This document shows, piece after piece, positions 42,767-53,238 of a DNA stretch of 64,000 nucleotides. Origin of the DNA: Crotophaga sulcirostris (lineage: Eukaryota; Chordata; Aves; Cuculiformes; Crotophagidae); assembly GCA_013397455.1 (NCBI GenBank), contig VYZB01000340.1, positions 137,523-201,522 on the forward strand. Reading direction: 5' to 3'. How positions within the stretch are numbered: position 1 is the stretch's first letter; each line of letters opens with the position of its first letter. Position numbers and translations under genes: made by a program. A model generated the notes under the pieces. That model was not told where the DNA came from. It saw only the letters and a list, made by a program, of their open reading frames with translations, and did not search any database.

Positions 42767-43217
42767 CACCTCATAGCGGCCTTCCAGTACCTGCAGGGGG
42801 CCTACAAGAAAAGCTGGGGAGAGAGTTTTTACAGGAACAACTAGTGATAGGAAGAGGGGGAATGGCTTTAAACTGGAAGGGGGAAGATTTAGATTAGACA
42901 TTAGGAATAAATTCTTCACAGTGAGGGTGGTGAGGCCGGTGAGGCCCTGGGGCAGGCTGCCCAGGGAAGCTGTGGGTGCCCCCTCCCTGGAGGTGTTCCA
43001 GGCCAGGTTGGATGGGGCCTTGAGGAGCCTGAGCTGGTGGGAGGTGTCCCTGTCATCTTTAAGGTCCCTTCCAACCCAAACCATTCTATGGTTCTGTGAT
43101 TTCATAATTCCATGATTCTCTGATTCTATAATTCTATGATCCTATTATTGCATGATTCCATGGTTCTATGGTTCTATGACTCCATGACCCTATGATTCCA
43201 TGGTTCTAGGGTTCCAC
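42767..43217 (+). mobile_element. CR1 LINE 3' fragment with long octamer tail
   Basis: Plus-strand CR1: CATAGCGGCCTTCCAGTACC, then GGGGGCCTACAAG, TTTAGATTAGACATTAGGAA, GGCTGCCCAGGGAAGCTGTG and AAGGTCCCTTCCAACCCAAA. A short internal piece before the last motif (the usual CCATGGCAGGGGGTTGGA region) is missing. The element ends in an extended octamer array at 43,082-43,217 directly before the CpG-rich FAM110C shore. Confidence 0.93.
43082..43217 (+). repeat. Octamer microsatellite tail of CR1, 17 units in phase
   Basis: Seventeen consecutive 8-base units fit the pattern NATTCTAT/GGTTCTAT (first CATTCTAT, last GGTTCCAC) without a single insertion or deletion. CR1 tails usually have only a few such units. 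Unit differences are scattered substitutions, which suggests an expansion that has since aged. Confidence 0.9.
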
Positions 43218-43289
43218 GGCTCTCTGCTGCAGAGGGGAGGCAGCGCTGGGGGCGCCCCGGGGCCGCTGCTGCCCCCCCACGCTCCCCGC
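43218..43289. promoter_or_regulatory. CpG-rich shore, likely edge of the FAM110C CpG-island promoter
   Basis: About 70 bases of very GC-rich sequence (GGGGGCGCCCCGGGGCCGCT and neighbours) with roughly seven CpGs, in a window where CpG is otherwise rare. It runs straight into the assembly gap, and the FAM110C coding exon starts about 450 bases downstream. A CpG-island promoter with a non-coding first exon is the simplest reading, but the core is probably missing in the Ns. Confidence 0.45.
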
Positions 43290-43626
43290 NNNNNNNNNNN
43301 NNNNNNNNNNNNNNNNNNNNNNNNNNNNNNNNNNNNNNNNNNNNNNNNNNNNNNNNNNNNNNNNNNNNNNNNNNNNNNNNNNNNNNNNNNNNNNNNNNNN
43401 NNNNNNNNNNNNNNNNNNNNNNNNNNNNNNNNNNNNNNNNNNNNNNNNNNNNNNNNNNNNNNNNNNNNNNNNNNNNNNNNNNNNNNNNNNNNNNNNNNNN
43501 NNNNNNNNNNNNNNNNNNNNNNNNNNNNNNNNNNNNNNNNNNNNNNNNNNNNNNNNNNNNNNNNNNNNNNNNNNNNNNNNNNNNNNNNNNNNNNNNNNNN
43601 NNNNNNNNNNNNNNNNNNNNNNNNNN
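43290..43626. other. Assembly gap (337 N)
   Basis: Run of N between a GC-rich edge on the left and a T-rich low-complexity tract on the right. Such gaps are common at GC-rich avian promoters next to homopolymer-like sequence. The true length may differ from 337. Long translated frames spanning it on either strand are artefacts. Confidence 0.99.
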
Positions 43627-43732
43627 TTTTGTTTCTTCCTCTTTTTTGTTTTGTTTTGTTTCTTTTTTGTTTGTTTGTTTTCTTTTTTGTTTTGGTTTGG
43701 TTTTTTGTTGTTTTTGGTTTTTTTTTCGTTTC
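43627..43732 (+). repeat. T-rich low-complexity tract (TTTTG/TTTG)n
   Basis: About 105 bases almost wholly T with interspersed G and few C, including TTTTG and GTTT runs. It adjoins the gap and forms the pyrimidine-rich side of the FAM110C splice acceptor. It is longer than a usual polypyrimidine tract, so it is probably a simple repeat that also serves the acceptor. Confidence 0.85.
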
Positions 43733-43740
43733 CCTGGCAG

Positions 43741-43774
43741 GGCTGGAAGCGGGATCCTTGTCCCTGGAACTGCT
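43741..43774 (+). other. FAM110C: 5' UTR part of the FAM110C coding exon, after a splice acceptor
   Basis: A long pyrimidine-rich tract ends in TTTCCCTGGCAG with AG at 43,739-43,740, a near-ideal 3' splice site, and the ATG follows 34 bases later. This implies at least one upstream non-coding exon, a layout known for FAM110 genes. The matching donor is not identified; it may lie in the assembly gap or further upstream. Inference from sequence only, without transcript evidence. Confidence 0.6.
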
Positions 43775-44848
43775 ATGCCCACTGAACTCTCCCGGGCCGT
43801 GAGAATGCACGCCATCTCCGACCTGCACTCCTCCCTCACCCTGCGGCTCCTCAACAAGGGGCCCGAGTACCTCCGCAGGCAGATGGAGGCAGGGAACCCC
43901 GGCAGGAAAAGTGCCGTGGAGAGGCTGGCAGCCGATAAGGCCAAGTACGTGAAAAGCCAGCGGGTGATGAGCACCAAGCAGGAGCCCGTCATCGTGCTCA
44001 GCTCAGCCTCGGAGAGCAGCAGCGAGACCTGTTCGGTGGGGAGCAAGGAGGCCGGCAGGGGCTTTGGCAGGGGGAAGGCCCTGGTGCGCCCCTGCCGCGC
44101 CCCCGTGCAGCACGGCCCCCCCATAGCCCGGCGCAGCACCCCCAAGAGGCAGATGCGGCCCGATTCCCTGGTGATTTACCGCCAGAAATGTGAGTTCGGG
44201 AGAGGTCAGAGCCAGGACGGCTCTCGGGGGAACTTGGTGAGGAGGATCTTCCAAGGGTCTGTAAGGGAGAAGCAGTTGGCTTCCCCTGAGATGCCCAGAG
44301 TCATGGAGGACACTGCAGGCACCGAGAGCGAAGAGCCTGCCTCGCCAAAACAGGGTGACCACGAGCTGAGCAACCATGGACCAGAGCAAACCGTTGCTGT
44401 GACCACTGAGGCCCCAGAGGTACGTACAAAAGAGCACGAGAGACCCTTAAAACTGAATGCACCTCCTGAGGAGGTGAAGGAGGTGAAGAGGAGAGGTCTC
44501 CATCGCTCCCAGTCGGACATCAGCTCCCGCTACTCCAAGTCCTTCTCCGAGTTTGATACGTTTTTCAAGTACTGTGGCCTGGAGCAGGAGGTCATCGAGG
44601 ATCTCGGGAGAGAGAACTTCTCGGTGGTGTCCGACAACGTCTCTTTCAAGATCCGCAGCATCAGTGTGGCAACGTCGGAGAGTGACTTCACACGGCACAG
44701 CGGGGATGAGGGGCTGCAGGAGGATGAACTCACAGAGCAGGTCCCGAGCAGCACCTCGGTGATCGAGCGCAACGCTCGGATAATCAAATGGCTGTACACG
44801 TGTAAGAAAGCCAGGGAGTCCAACAAGGTGATCCAGGAACTGGCGTGA
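43775..44848 (+). CDS. FAM110C: FAM110-family protein, probably FAM110C (357 aa, complete)
   Basis: Intact single-exon reading frame of 357 codons ending in TGA. Conserved FAM110 blocks appear in order: LRLLNKGPEYLRRQ (residues 23-36), SAVERLAADKAKYVKSQRV (46-64) with KQEPV (68-72), RPDSLVIYRQK (128-138), NLVRRIFQG (153-161), RSQSDISSRYS (244-254) leading into FFKYCGLE (263-270), and the C-terminal signature SVIERNARIIKWLYTCKKA (328-346). The middle is low-complexity and Ser/Glu/Pro-rich, as in the family. FAM110C is favoured over A, B and D by the RSISVATS...RHSGDEGLQE stretch and the TCKKA ending; this paralogue choice is from memory of the family. Known for the family: centrosome and spindle-pole association, with FAM110C linked to AKT signalling, cell spreading and G1 progression. 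No enzyme motif, signal peptide or membrane segment is seen. The ATG at 43,775 is chosen because MPTE matches the FAM110B start and G is at -3; Met11 (43,805) is an alternative. The frame runs open upstream to 43,646, but only through T-rich intron-like sequence. Confidence 0.88.
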   Translation: MPTELSRAVRMHAISDLHSSLTLRLLNKGPEYLRRQMEAGNPGRKSAVERLAADKAKYVKSQRVMSTKQEPVIVLSSASESSSETCSVGSKEAGRGFGRGKALVRPCRAPVQHGPPIARRSTPKRQMRPDSLVIYRQKCEFGRGQSQDGSRGNLVRRIFQGSVREKQLASPEMPRVMEDTAGTESEEPASPKQGDHELSNHGPEQTVAVTTEAPEVRTKEHERPLKLNAPPEEVKEVKRRGLHRSQSDISSRYSKSFSEFDTFFKYCGLEQEVIEDLGRENFSVVSDNVSFKIRSISVATSESDFTRHSGDEGLQEDELTEQVPSSTSVIERNARIIKWLYTCKKARESNKVIQELA

Positions 44849-45678
44849 TGGCTTCTTTCAGCAGGCACTGCAGCCTGGTGAACTCAAGGTGTGTGCAAAG
44901 CCTCGCCCTGTCAGTTCATGTATTTCTCTTTCCTCTTTAGTGAGTGGTTGGCTTTTCTTAGTACATTTCAGTCTTTTCATAAAGGGCTGAATGAAAATGT
45001 ATTTTGCATGCTAAGCGTTCTGGCGTGGCCTTTTTGCAAAGCAGAAATCCAGGTCGTTAAAAAAAAACAAAATACAAACAAATAAGTGCATGCAGCTTGC
45101 CAGATTTTGATCAGATCCCACACATGAACTTAAAAAGTCAGTATCTGTGAGAGGTGTCTGTCTTTTGCAGATTCCTGCTTTGTAAAAAGCTTGTTTTCTC
45201 TTAATTTCTACTATATTAAATGCTACAAAAAACATAGAAAAGTATTCAACCCTTAATTACAGTTTTAGGTAACTGGCTGAACTGAAACTATTAATAATTA
45301 GGAGTACACTTATTTATACTGTATCGCTACAGATTTCTTCTCCTTAGTCTCGCTCACTCCCTCTCCCTTCTTATATTACCCCCAAATATCAGGAAAGCAA
45401 AGTTGAGTCAGTGCTTCTACCAGCAATCTTATGTTGGGACCATAAAAGTTTGCTCCAGGTGACCACCTAGCATTTTGCAGGCCATAAGTTTTCTGTCGTG
45501 CAGTTTGGCACCAGAACCTGGAAATCACTTGTGTGGTTTGTCTTGCTTAGAGAGGTGCTTCAATGTTCTAAAGTGAAGATAATTAATACAAATGTGTGGC
45601 CTGTAGACTTGGAAATCAGTAACTTCACAAACAGAAGCAGAACAAATTTAGTCCTGCTTAAAACCAATACCCTGATTT

Positions 45679-45684
45679 AATAAA
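45679..45684 (+). terminator. Candidate proximal poly(A) signal AATAAA
   Basis: First AATAAA downstream of the FAM110C stop codon, about 830 bases away (TTTAATAAAAGCGGTG), followed by GTGTTTAGTTTG, a GT/T-rich element. It would give a short 3' UTR isoform. Evidence is the hexamer and its flank only. Confidence 0.3.
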
Positions 45685-47084
45685 AGCGGTGTTTAGTTTG
45701 CATGTGATCTCCTGAAAAAGGACTATATTCATGGAGCCTGTGGTATTGATCATCTGGTAGATAACAGTTTTTTCTCCTTCCAATACATGAAACCTCTAGG
45801 ATAAGCACTGCAACTTACAGTGTTTTATTTAAAAATTGCATGAGTAGGTCTTCGTATTAAGGATTACATGTATATTTTCTGACAGCTTATAACTGGTGCG
45901 TGAGAAGAACATCATTTCGTGTAGATACATACAGCTGTTGATAGAACGTGTGGGCCTTAAGAATGTGGTGAAATTTAGTGCTTTAGCCTCTTTCTTGTGT
46001 GGATGTGGGGCTGTCAGTCCCGATTCCTTTTATTCTATACAATGCAAAAATTCATTTACTTACTTGAAATGGGCTTTATTTATGTGAAATTTGGATCACT
46101 TCTGAAGTTTGAATTTTTCACAAAAGGCTATTTTCTTCCTATAAGCTCCTCATTTTAGACAGGGGCTTGAAAATTACTGCACCTTCTTTGGAAAAAGAGG
46201 CAGAAACCTGTATTCTAAGATCCAGAATTCATTATGAGTAAAACACCTTCCAAGAACTGCAGGGCTTTTATGGGCCGGTGATCATCCCATTCATATTTTA
46301 TGTTCTCCATTTAATTTTTCATGAGGTCTCTGGGATCTGGGGGATCAGGTTCCCTAACATGTTTCATCAGAGTGATAATTGCAGAGTCTGAGTGTGGGTT
46401 GTGAGCTTTAGGAAACTGAGGTCCAAAGCAAGATGGACATTGCTGCTTCTTGATAGTATTTCCTGGATTCACCTCTGCAGTTCAGCTTCCCTCACTGTCA
46501 GTCCTGCTTGACTTTAAGAAGGGTGCTTACTCTATGTCCTCTTTCCTGAGTTCAGTCAAGATTATTCAGCCTTGAGTTTCGGCACTGTTCTTAAATAGGT
46601 GTTCATTATTCAAGTGGAAATCTCCTGGGAGGAGCATTTACTATCTTGGAAATAGCCATAAGCAGCTGAATAAAAGTTTTAGAATATCACCTTATGCTTG
46701 TCTGATGTGATAAATAACAAATGACAGGTTTTTTTCTCCTCTTTCTCCAGAATCCTTGACTTGGAAGTTGAACAAAACCAGACGCAGGAAGAAACTTCCC
46801 TCATCTGGCTTATGACTGTGTCCAAGTTTAGTATTTTATTATTGTCTCCTACCCTCATCCCCATCCCCAGGCAGCCTCACTCTTGTCACAAGTGCAGGAG
46901 TGTCCAAGAGTGCAATGACAAGTGGAGATTGTGAACTGTGCTCTAGCAAGGCAGTGGGAAACAAAACTTCTGGAAAAGCGAAGTGTGTGACCGCAACTGC
47001 CATCCACAGTAACATTCAGCATCAGCTCACCACCCCAGGATGCCATTCCAGACTGTGACAGAAGGTCTGCGTTGCGCACCCGTC

Positions 47085-47136
47085 TCTTTCCAGCAATGAA
47101 TTTGTCGACATCTTTCCAGCAATGAATTTGTCGACA
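47085..47136. repeat. Perfect 26-bp tandem duplication
   Basis: TCTTTCCAGCAATGAATTTG followed by TCGACA occurs twice back to back (47,085-47,110 and 47,111-47,136) with no mismatch. The flanks are unrelated, so this is a clean two-copy duplication. It is either very recent or an assembly artefact. Confidence 0.95.
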
Positions 47137-50100
47137 GGGATAGGAGGAGAAAGTGGGAATTAAGTGGCAATGACCTCTGGGTCAGGCATTTCCTTGCAGG
47201 CAGACAAGCTCCACCCGGACATTCAAAGGCTCTGTCTTACCAAAGCTGTTTGACCAGGGCTCATCCTGATGACATTAAATGTTATTTGCTTGGCTGGTGA
47301 GGACTAACTGTGGCAGCTTTATCTGGTATACTTGGCAAACATGTAAGCTAAATCCCTGCCAAGTCTCTCTTTCTCTGAGAGTATTCAAGCCAAATTGGAG
47401 TACCTTGTATCCATCTAACTTGCTCTGTCATACAGCTTGCCCAGACAGTGGGGAGGAATAGCTGTTAAAAACCTGCCCAAAATATTTTCAAGATCGTGGT
47501 TCCAAGGAACAAGTACTCAAAAAAGAAGGAGGGTTTTGCATTGCTACTGCCTTGCTGCAGAAAGGTACAATTCACACATACCTAGGCTCCTCCATTTCTT
47601 TTGCAATACCTCTCCAGCTCTGACATGAAAACATTGCAGTGTTTGGCAGCTTCAGGTTTAACAAGTTTAATTTTATGCACTGTGAGTGAGCAGCGGGCTT
47701 ACAAAATCAGTTTAGGAAACTGTATCCCAAGCTATGTAAGGCCACACTTGCCTAGCATGGTTCTGGAGTAGGGCTGTGCTTGAGGTGTACAGGGTGGCAT
47801 TCCTGTGCTCAAGACAAGGAGGCATGTTAGGGCACAGCCGTGCCAGGTAAATGTCCTGATGGTGTGAGGCACACAGTGTAGACAGCACCTTACTTGATAT
47901 CACCAATAAAATGCTTCATTTGGACTGGCCAGTCTAAATGTTTTAAAAGCTGATAAAAAATACTTTGGATCACATAGTGAATGAGGCCTCTACAATAACT
48001 CATGGAATTTGCTGGCTGTGCCTCAAACACTGACCCTAATCTGTCATTCCCCACTAGAGAATATCTTGTACCAAGGCATTTCTTTGTGGGCATGGCAAAC
48101 CACAAAATAAAATGCAAAAGAAACCCCAATCAAAGCCAAAGTCAGTTCCCCTTTCAGTTGCACCAATGCCCATCTGTGAGAGCAGCTCCACTGGCGTAAC
48201 AGTGACTTACACTGTGGGTCCTACAGAGGTTAAAATTTTACTTTCTGTTACCATGGATGTAGTGTCTGGCTTACCAGGCCACCAGACCTGCAGTGTGAGG
48301 AGAACAGAAACACCAGCTTTCATTCTCCCGAGTTCCTTCTGCCTGCACTGTGGCAGCTCACCCCACTGCCTCTTCTGGCCCAAAACAGCTGCTGGCACGG
48401 CCTAGTGGATGCCAAGTTCAAGTGAGCACTCAAGCTGCATTTCTCAAGTGTTTGCTACTCTCAGTAAACACATCTGGAGCAGCAGAAAGGGTGAGGGTGA
48501 GCAGCGACGATTCAGTAAAACATTGGTGGTAGGAGGAAGGGTTTCCTACTTGAACCTACGTAGGTGCTGCACACTGAAAGTTGCCCTTGCAATAGTTTAG
48601 TTGACATCAGTTAAATTCCCAGCAAGATCTTCTGGGTTGCATTTCCATATGTTTTAAATGTGTCCCTGGATGACTAGTTCTCAATTGCAGCAACGGTTTG
48701 GGAATGCAGGGCATTTGTCTTCATTTTATAGTGTTATTTACTAAGGTCTACATGTCTGAAGTTGTCAAGATAGATGGATAACAATTCCAGATAAAATAAT
48801 TGTTGAACCTGCTTTACATTTAGGAGAAAACCAAGTAGTTTGCATGAGTGAGCTTCTGCAAACTTAGATGGAAGCCAGTACATGAGAATATTTTTGTTAT
48901 ATAATGGAATTTCCATGTGTATTTGTTACATTATTAGTAGTAAAGGATGATTCTCAGACAACTCCAACCCAAGATGCTGCTAAAATGATAACATCTATGC
49001 ACTTAAGGTGCAAGTTTTTGAGGGATACAGTCTGGGTTTATTAGTCAGGAACACAACTTGCCACATCTGTTATTTTCATGTTCATTTTGCAAGGTGCTGT
49101 ACCACATAAATATTTATATGCATTTATCAGAGCTAAGGATGGCTTTTATTTAAAAATATGTATGACTGCAGACAGCTCGGAGAGTAGGAAAAATCTTTAG
49201 CATTAGAATTCAGTGCCCTGCCACAGAAGAGAATTATTTTCGTTTGTTTCCAAGGAATCTTTTTGTTTCATTTTCAAACTTCTGTTTGGTTTTGCTTTTT
49301 TAGTGGAACAACTCTTGAAAGTTAAGGTAAAAGATGTGTTGCTTGTGAGTTTTCAGTGTTGGGAAGGAGTACGTTTGATTTGCATGAAAGTACTGAACAC
49401 CAGCCTTTCTGATGAACAGAACTTTTAATCTCTGGCAGAGATTATTGAAATTGGAACTGGCCCGTATTTTTTAATCCCCCTTTTTATCTTTATGAATGGT
49501 TTAATAGGGTTGTGGTGACTTTTCATATAGATACGTGGCAAAATTTCCCTGGCTTTGCTCAGACTCTGATAGGAATGCCACCCTCTCTGAGGTGTTACTT
49601 ACTTCAGAGATAATGTGGACCTAAGATCTTCCTCTCATAAGCTACAGATTCCCTCTATTCCGAAATACCTTCTGGATAATCCAATAACCTGCCTTTCCCA
49701 GTATGCCAGGAATTACAGTAGATGACAATCCTTCTTTCTGCATACATCTTGGGAACAGGTGATTTGGTGCTTTTTCTAAAGAGTGAGAGCTCTGGGCTTC
49801 ACACAGTTGCTGTTACATGTAAAGGCTTTTTCCTTCCTTCTACTGGGCTTTTTTGTCGTAGTCCTCAAAATGAGAAAAACTTGCTGATATAAGTCACCAT
49901 CTGTCTTTTTCCAAGAAAAACCTCAAGAATTTTTTTTACTAATTCATTATAAAAGACATGCTTTGGGAGGGGTAGGATTTTTCAGCTTTAGTGATAAACT
50001 GAGGGACCGTTGCTTTATGAACAGAAGCTCTAGCAACAGGGTTAGGTTTCCAGTCATTTGGGAAACCTAAAGCGGGCTGAGGGCAAAGGCAAGTCATAAA

Positions 50101-50627
50101 TTGAACGGTTTTGTTTGATTAGAACTGTGTAAACTAAAATAGTCAAATGGAGTGCAAGTATGCAGTGCTAACGGCTGTTTATACCCAGACGTTTCAAGGT
50201 TCTCCAATGCTGTGACAAGGGGCAATGTCCGTAGCTGTAGTGGAACAGGTGAAGGGTACGAAGTCTGTTTTTTATGGTCTACAAGCAAGTATTTGCAATA
50301 AAGGCATCAGATAGAGACTGTAATCCTTGCAATATATTGTAAATATTACTGTACAGAAATCTATAAGTAAGAAATACAGACTGTTCTATAATATGTATAT
50401 TACTTTTCTAAGGGATATAGGCCTCCATGTTTTGTGAAATTGGCCAAACATTACATCGATGCAGATTGAGCAGAAACTATCTCCTGGGAGCAGGTTGTCC
50501 ATTCATTGCCTTCTGTGAACTTATCTTGAGCCTGCTTTCGAAATGAAGTATTGGTCAGATCTGGTATGGATGTTTCTAAGTTGCTATGTTGATATTCCTA
50601 TGAAAGAACTTGTGGACTGTGCATACA

Positions 50628-50633
50628 AATAAA
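50628..50633 (+). terminator. Candidate distal poly(A) signal AATAAA
   Basis: AATAAA in the context ACAAATAAAAATACC, followed by a T-rich and GT-containing stretch from about 50,652 to 50,690. This is the best-looking cleavage site downstream of FAM110C. The hexamer is common in AT-rich DNA, so position and context are the only support. Confidence 0.4.
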
Positions 50634-50650
50634 AATACCACTTTAAACAT

Positions 50651-53013
50651 TAGTGGTTTTTTGAAAAAGTGTACTTTTATTTTGCTGTCTCCATTAAGGT
50701 ACTATTATTTTAAAGCTAGAATCCCATTAGAGAATTAATTTCTCTGTGAGTGAGGCTGGTAATAGACTCTGAACATCTGAAAGCACAGTGCTTCCTTGGG
50801 CCATAAGCAGACCCGTGGCTGAGAACTTAGGCAGGGAAGTTTGTAAAGAGATGACACTCAAGATAACTTAGCTCTCACTATCAATAAATTTGAAATATAT
50901 GAGACTAGGGCTTTTCCACAGTATCCTAGTATTTTTCAGTTCAGAATATGGTTGAAAAGATAGACAGTTTATTTCTGAAGGGTAGTATTTTTTTCCAGAC
51001 TCTAGTATTATATTTGGGTTAACTCACTGTCAAAAGCTACAGTGTGCTGCAGGCAATAACACATTTCATCGCAGTAAGTGTCCAAAGCAGCAGCGAGTTG
51101 GAAGTTCTGCTTCGAAAAAAAATTATTTCCAGAATCTTATAAACAAGCTGTTCTTTGATTGGATTCCATAGGAAGAATTCAATATATGTTGTTAATTCCC
51201 TGTGCATGTGTTTTGTGAAGAAAGTAACAGAAATAATGGTTGCATACAGGGAGGTTTTCCCACAGACCAATGCACTCCTGTTGTGTAATTATCATTTTGG
51301 TATGGTCTAACCTATGCATACACAGGTGATTTACCAGCCACCATTTGAATGCAACTGGAGGTAGAGCTAACTGATGCCTGCTGTGCAGATTAGGCTCTTC
51401 CACAAGTCAAGAGCAACTTTATCATCATTGATATGTAGCCTTCCCCACAGAAAACCTGGTTTACCTGTGACAGTGTAAGATACAAAGCAAGTCTGGAAAG
51501 GGGTGACAGTTTATGCATCCCCCTTTCTATGGAGGTTAATCTCCAAGAACCAGCCTTTGCAAGTATTGCTGCCTTAGAGAGGAAGGAGCCACCATAGCCT
51601 ATGAATAACCTTGGGCTACAGCCCAGCTTAGCATTTAAGAACATGGTTTTTAAGTAATTTTTCACATAGCACGTTTGTCCCACGTTTTATGAAGTCCAGT
51701 GGAGGTATTCCAGAAATAAGGATTTGTGAGCTCCTGTTCTTGGACCATCTGGTGCAAGCAACCTCCCAAAGTCCACAGTTTACTAAGTCACTGCTTATCT
51801 TTTGATTTGTCTCTAGGTAGTAAATAGGTGTGAAAAAGAAACTCTGCAAAGCTGTAGTTACTGGGAAAAGGCCTTTTCAGGTGGTTTGTATATGTATTTG
51901 TATATGTTCTGAACACAGAACTGCAAAAGTACTTAGTATCTCCAAGAACAACGAATGGTGTATGTCAACAGCAGACAAATAAGCAAGTACAGGGCTTACT
52001 TTTACCCTGCAAATATAGGCCTCCAAATTTTGGGGAGGTTTAGTGATTAGGCTGTGATTTATCCTGCAAGGCTAGAGGTGACTATATCAATTCACTGAAG
52101 TGGAACATAGTGAAATGGACATAGGAAGGACCACTCACCTCATTTTCAGGCAGTGATGTAACAGGCCGTTTACCCCAGACAGATCTCAATGACAAAAGAT
52201 GCTGAGAATTTTGATCATTTACACTTGTCAATAAGACTGGTTATATAACAGAAAAACAAACTGTCAGAGAAAAACAACGTTCAGATCAAAGAGGGTCACA
52301 CATATCCATCTCCAGAAATCAAGTTTAGCTCCTGAAAGAACAAAAAATCCTGTAAAATTAGTTTGCACATTTGTGGAGGAGTTGGGTTGCCTCGGCAATT
52401 AATGTGATTAAAAGGATCTAAGATCTCTGATTGTTTGGATTTCACAGTTTGCCTCACTAATCAAGAGCCCTACAGGAGCACCAGTTTTATGTTTTTTTCC
52501 ATAGGCTGTGGCAAGTACCAGAGGGTAGCAATCATTGACGGTTACCCACAAAAACATGTGATTATTCATCAGATGATGATCAACACACTGCTGCTCTTAC
52601 TCCTTCCTGTCCATCCAACCTCTTCTGACATCACTGTTTTTCTCATTGGTGAGTAGGAAGTCTAAACCACTTCCACAGTTACTCATCAGTTTGAATTGCT
52701 CATCTTATGCCCTCTCTGACAGTCCCTTTCTGTGTTTACATTTCCAATTAACTCACTCGTGTGCCAGTCATGTTACACAAGGTACAATTCTATCTATTCT
52801 CATTCCTGTGCAGTCTTTTTTTCTGAGTAATGTTTCCAGTTAGGTTTTACATCCTTCTGCTCAATCTTTATCTGTCTCTGCCCCAAGGAAACTAAAAACT
52901 AAAAATGTAAAGAGTCAAGAAATTAATGAGTTGCATAGTTAAGCAGAGGCTTACTAGATTAGACACCAACTTTCCAGTTCTTTATCATGTACATAGCTGT
53001 TCCTGCATAATTT
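50651..53013. other. Gene-free sequence after the candidate FAM110C 3' end
   Basis: No gene or named repeat. One segment (52,505-52,648) is bounded by good-looking splice sites and is open in one frame, but encodes nothing I recognise (see findings). A tiny 12-base duplication, TTTGTATATGTA/T, lies at 51,885-51,908. Confidence 0.6.
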
Positions 53014-53238
53014 CAGACTAAAGATAAGTAAGACATTTTTTACAGTGATGGAGGTTAAACACTGGAATAGGTTTCGCAGAGAAGTTGTGGATGCCCCATC
53101 CCTGTAAACGTTCAAGGTCAGGTTGGATGGGGCTCTGAGCAACGTGATCTGGTTAAAGACGTCCCTACTCATTGCGGTGGGATTGGACTGGATGACCTTT
53201 AAAGGTCTTTCCAACCCAAACCATTCTATAATTCCATA
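53014..53238 (+). mobile_element. CR1 LINE short 3' fragment
   Basis: Plus-strand CR1 3' end: AGACTAAAGATAAGTAAGAC, AACACTGGAATAGGTTTCGC, GTGGATGCCCCATCCCTG, CAGGTTGGATGGGGCTCTGA, and GACCTTTAAAGGTC leading to CCAACCCAAACCATTCTATA. About 225 bases, heavily 5'-truncated, with a short degenerate tail (ATTCTATAATTCCATA). Confidence 0.93.

Larger units (their letters stand above)
44849..50650 (+). other. FAM110C: Candidate long 3' UTR of FAM110C
   Basis: After the stop codon the sequence turns AT-rich, with no convincing gene and no recognised CR1 for about 5.8 kb. AATAAA signals occur at 45,679, 46,669, 50,297 and 50,628. A Pumilio-type TGTAAATA is at 50,338-50,345, close to the last two. The 50,628 signal is followed within about 50 bases by T/GT-rich sequence, as at real cleavage sites. 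The transcript could equally stop at 45.7 kb, which would make the remainder intergenic. The perfect 26-bp tandem duplication at 47,085-47,136 would fall inside the UTR. Confidence 0.4.

Noticed and set aside
42758..43115. Frames on both strands at 42.6-43.1 kb
   Set aside because: They arise from the CR1 3' region, which is non-coding.
43646..43774. N-terminal extension of FAM110C (43 residues, Phe/Leu/Cys-rich)
   Set aside because: It is a translation of the T-rich intron tract ending in a splice acceptor; MPTE at 43,775 fits the family start.
43174..44145. 323-codon minus-strand frame across the gap
   Set aside because: More than a hundred codons are N, and the rest is antisense to FAM110C and to the T-rich tract.
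44003..44868. Several minus-strand frames opposite FAM110C
   Set aside because: They are shadows of the GC-rich coding exon; the plus-strand frame carries the conserved family motifs.
51885..51908. 12-base tandem repeat TTTGTATATGTA/T
   Set aside because: Too short and AT-rich to distinguish from chance.
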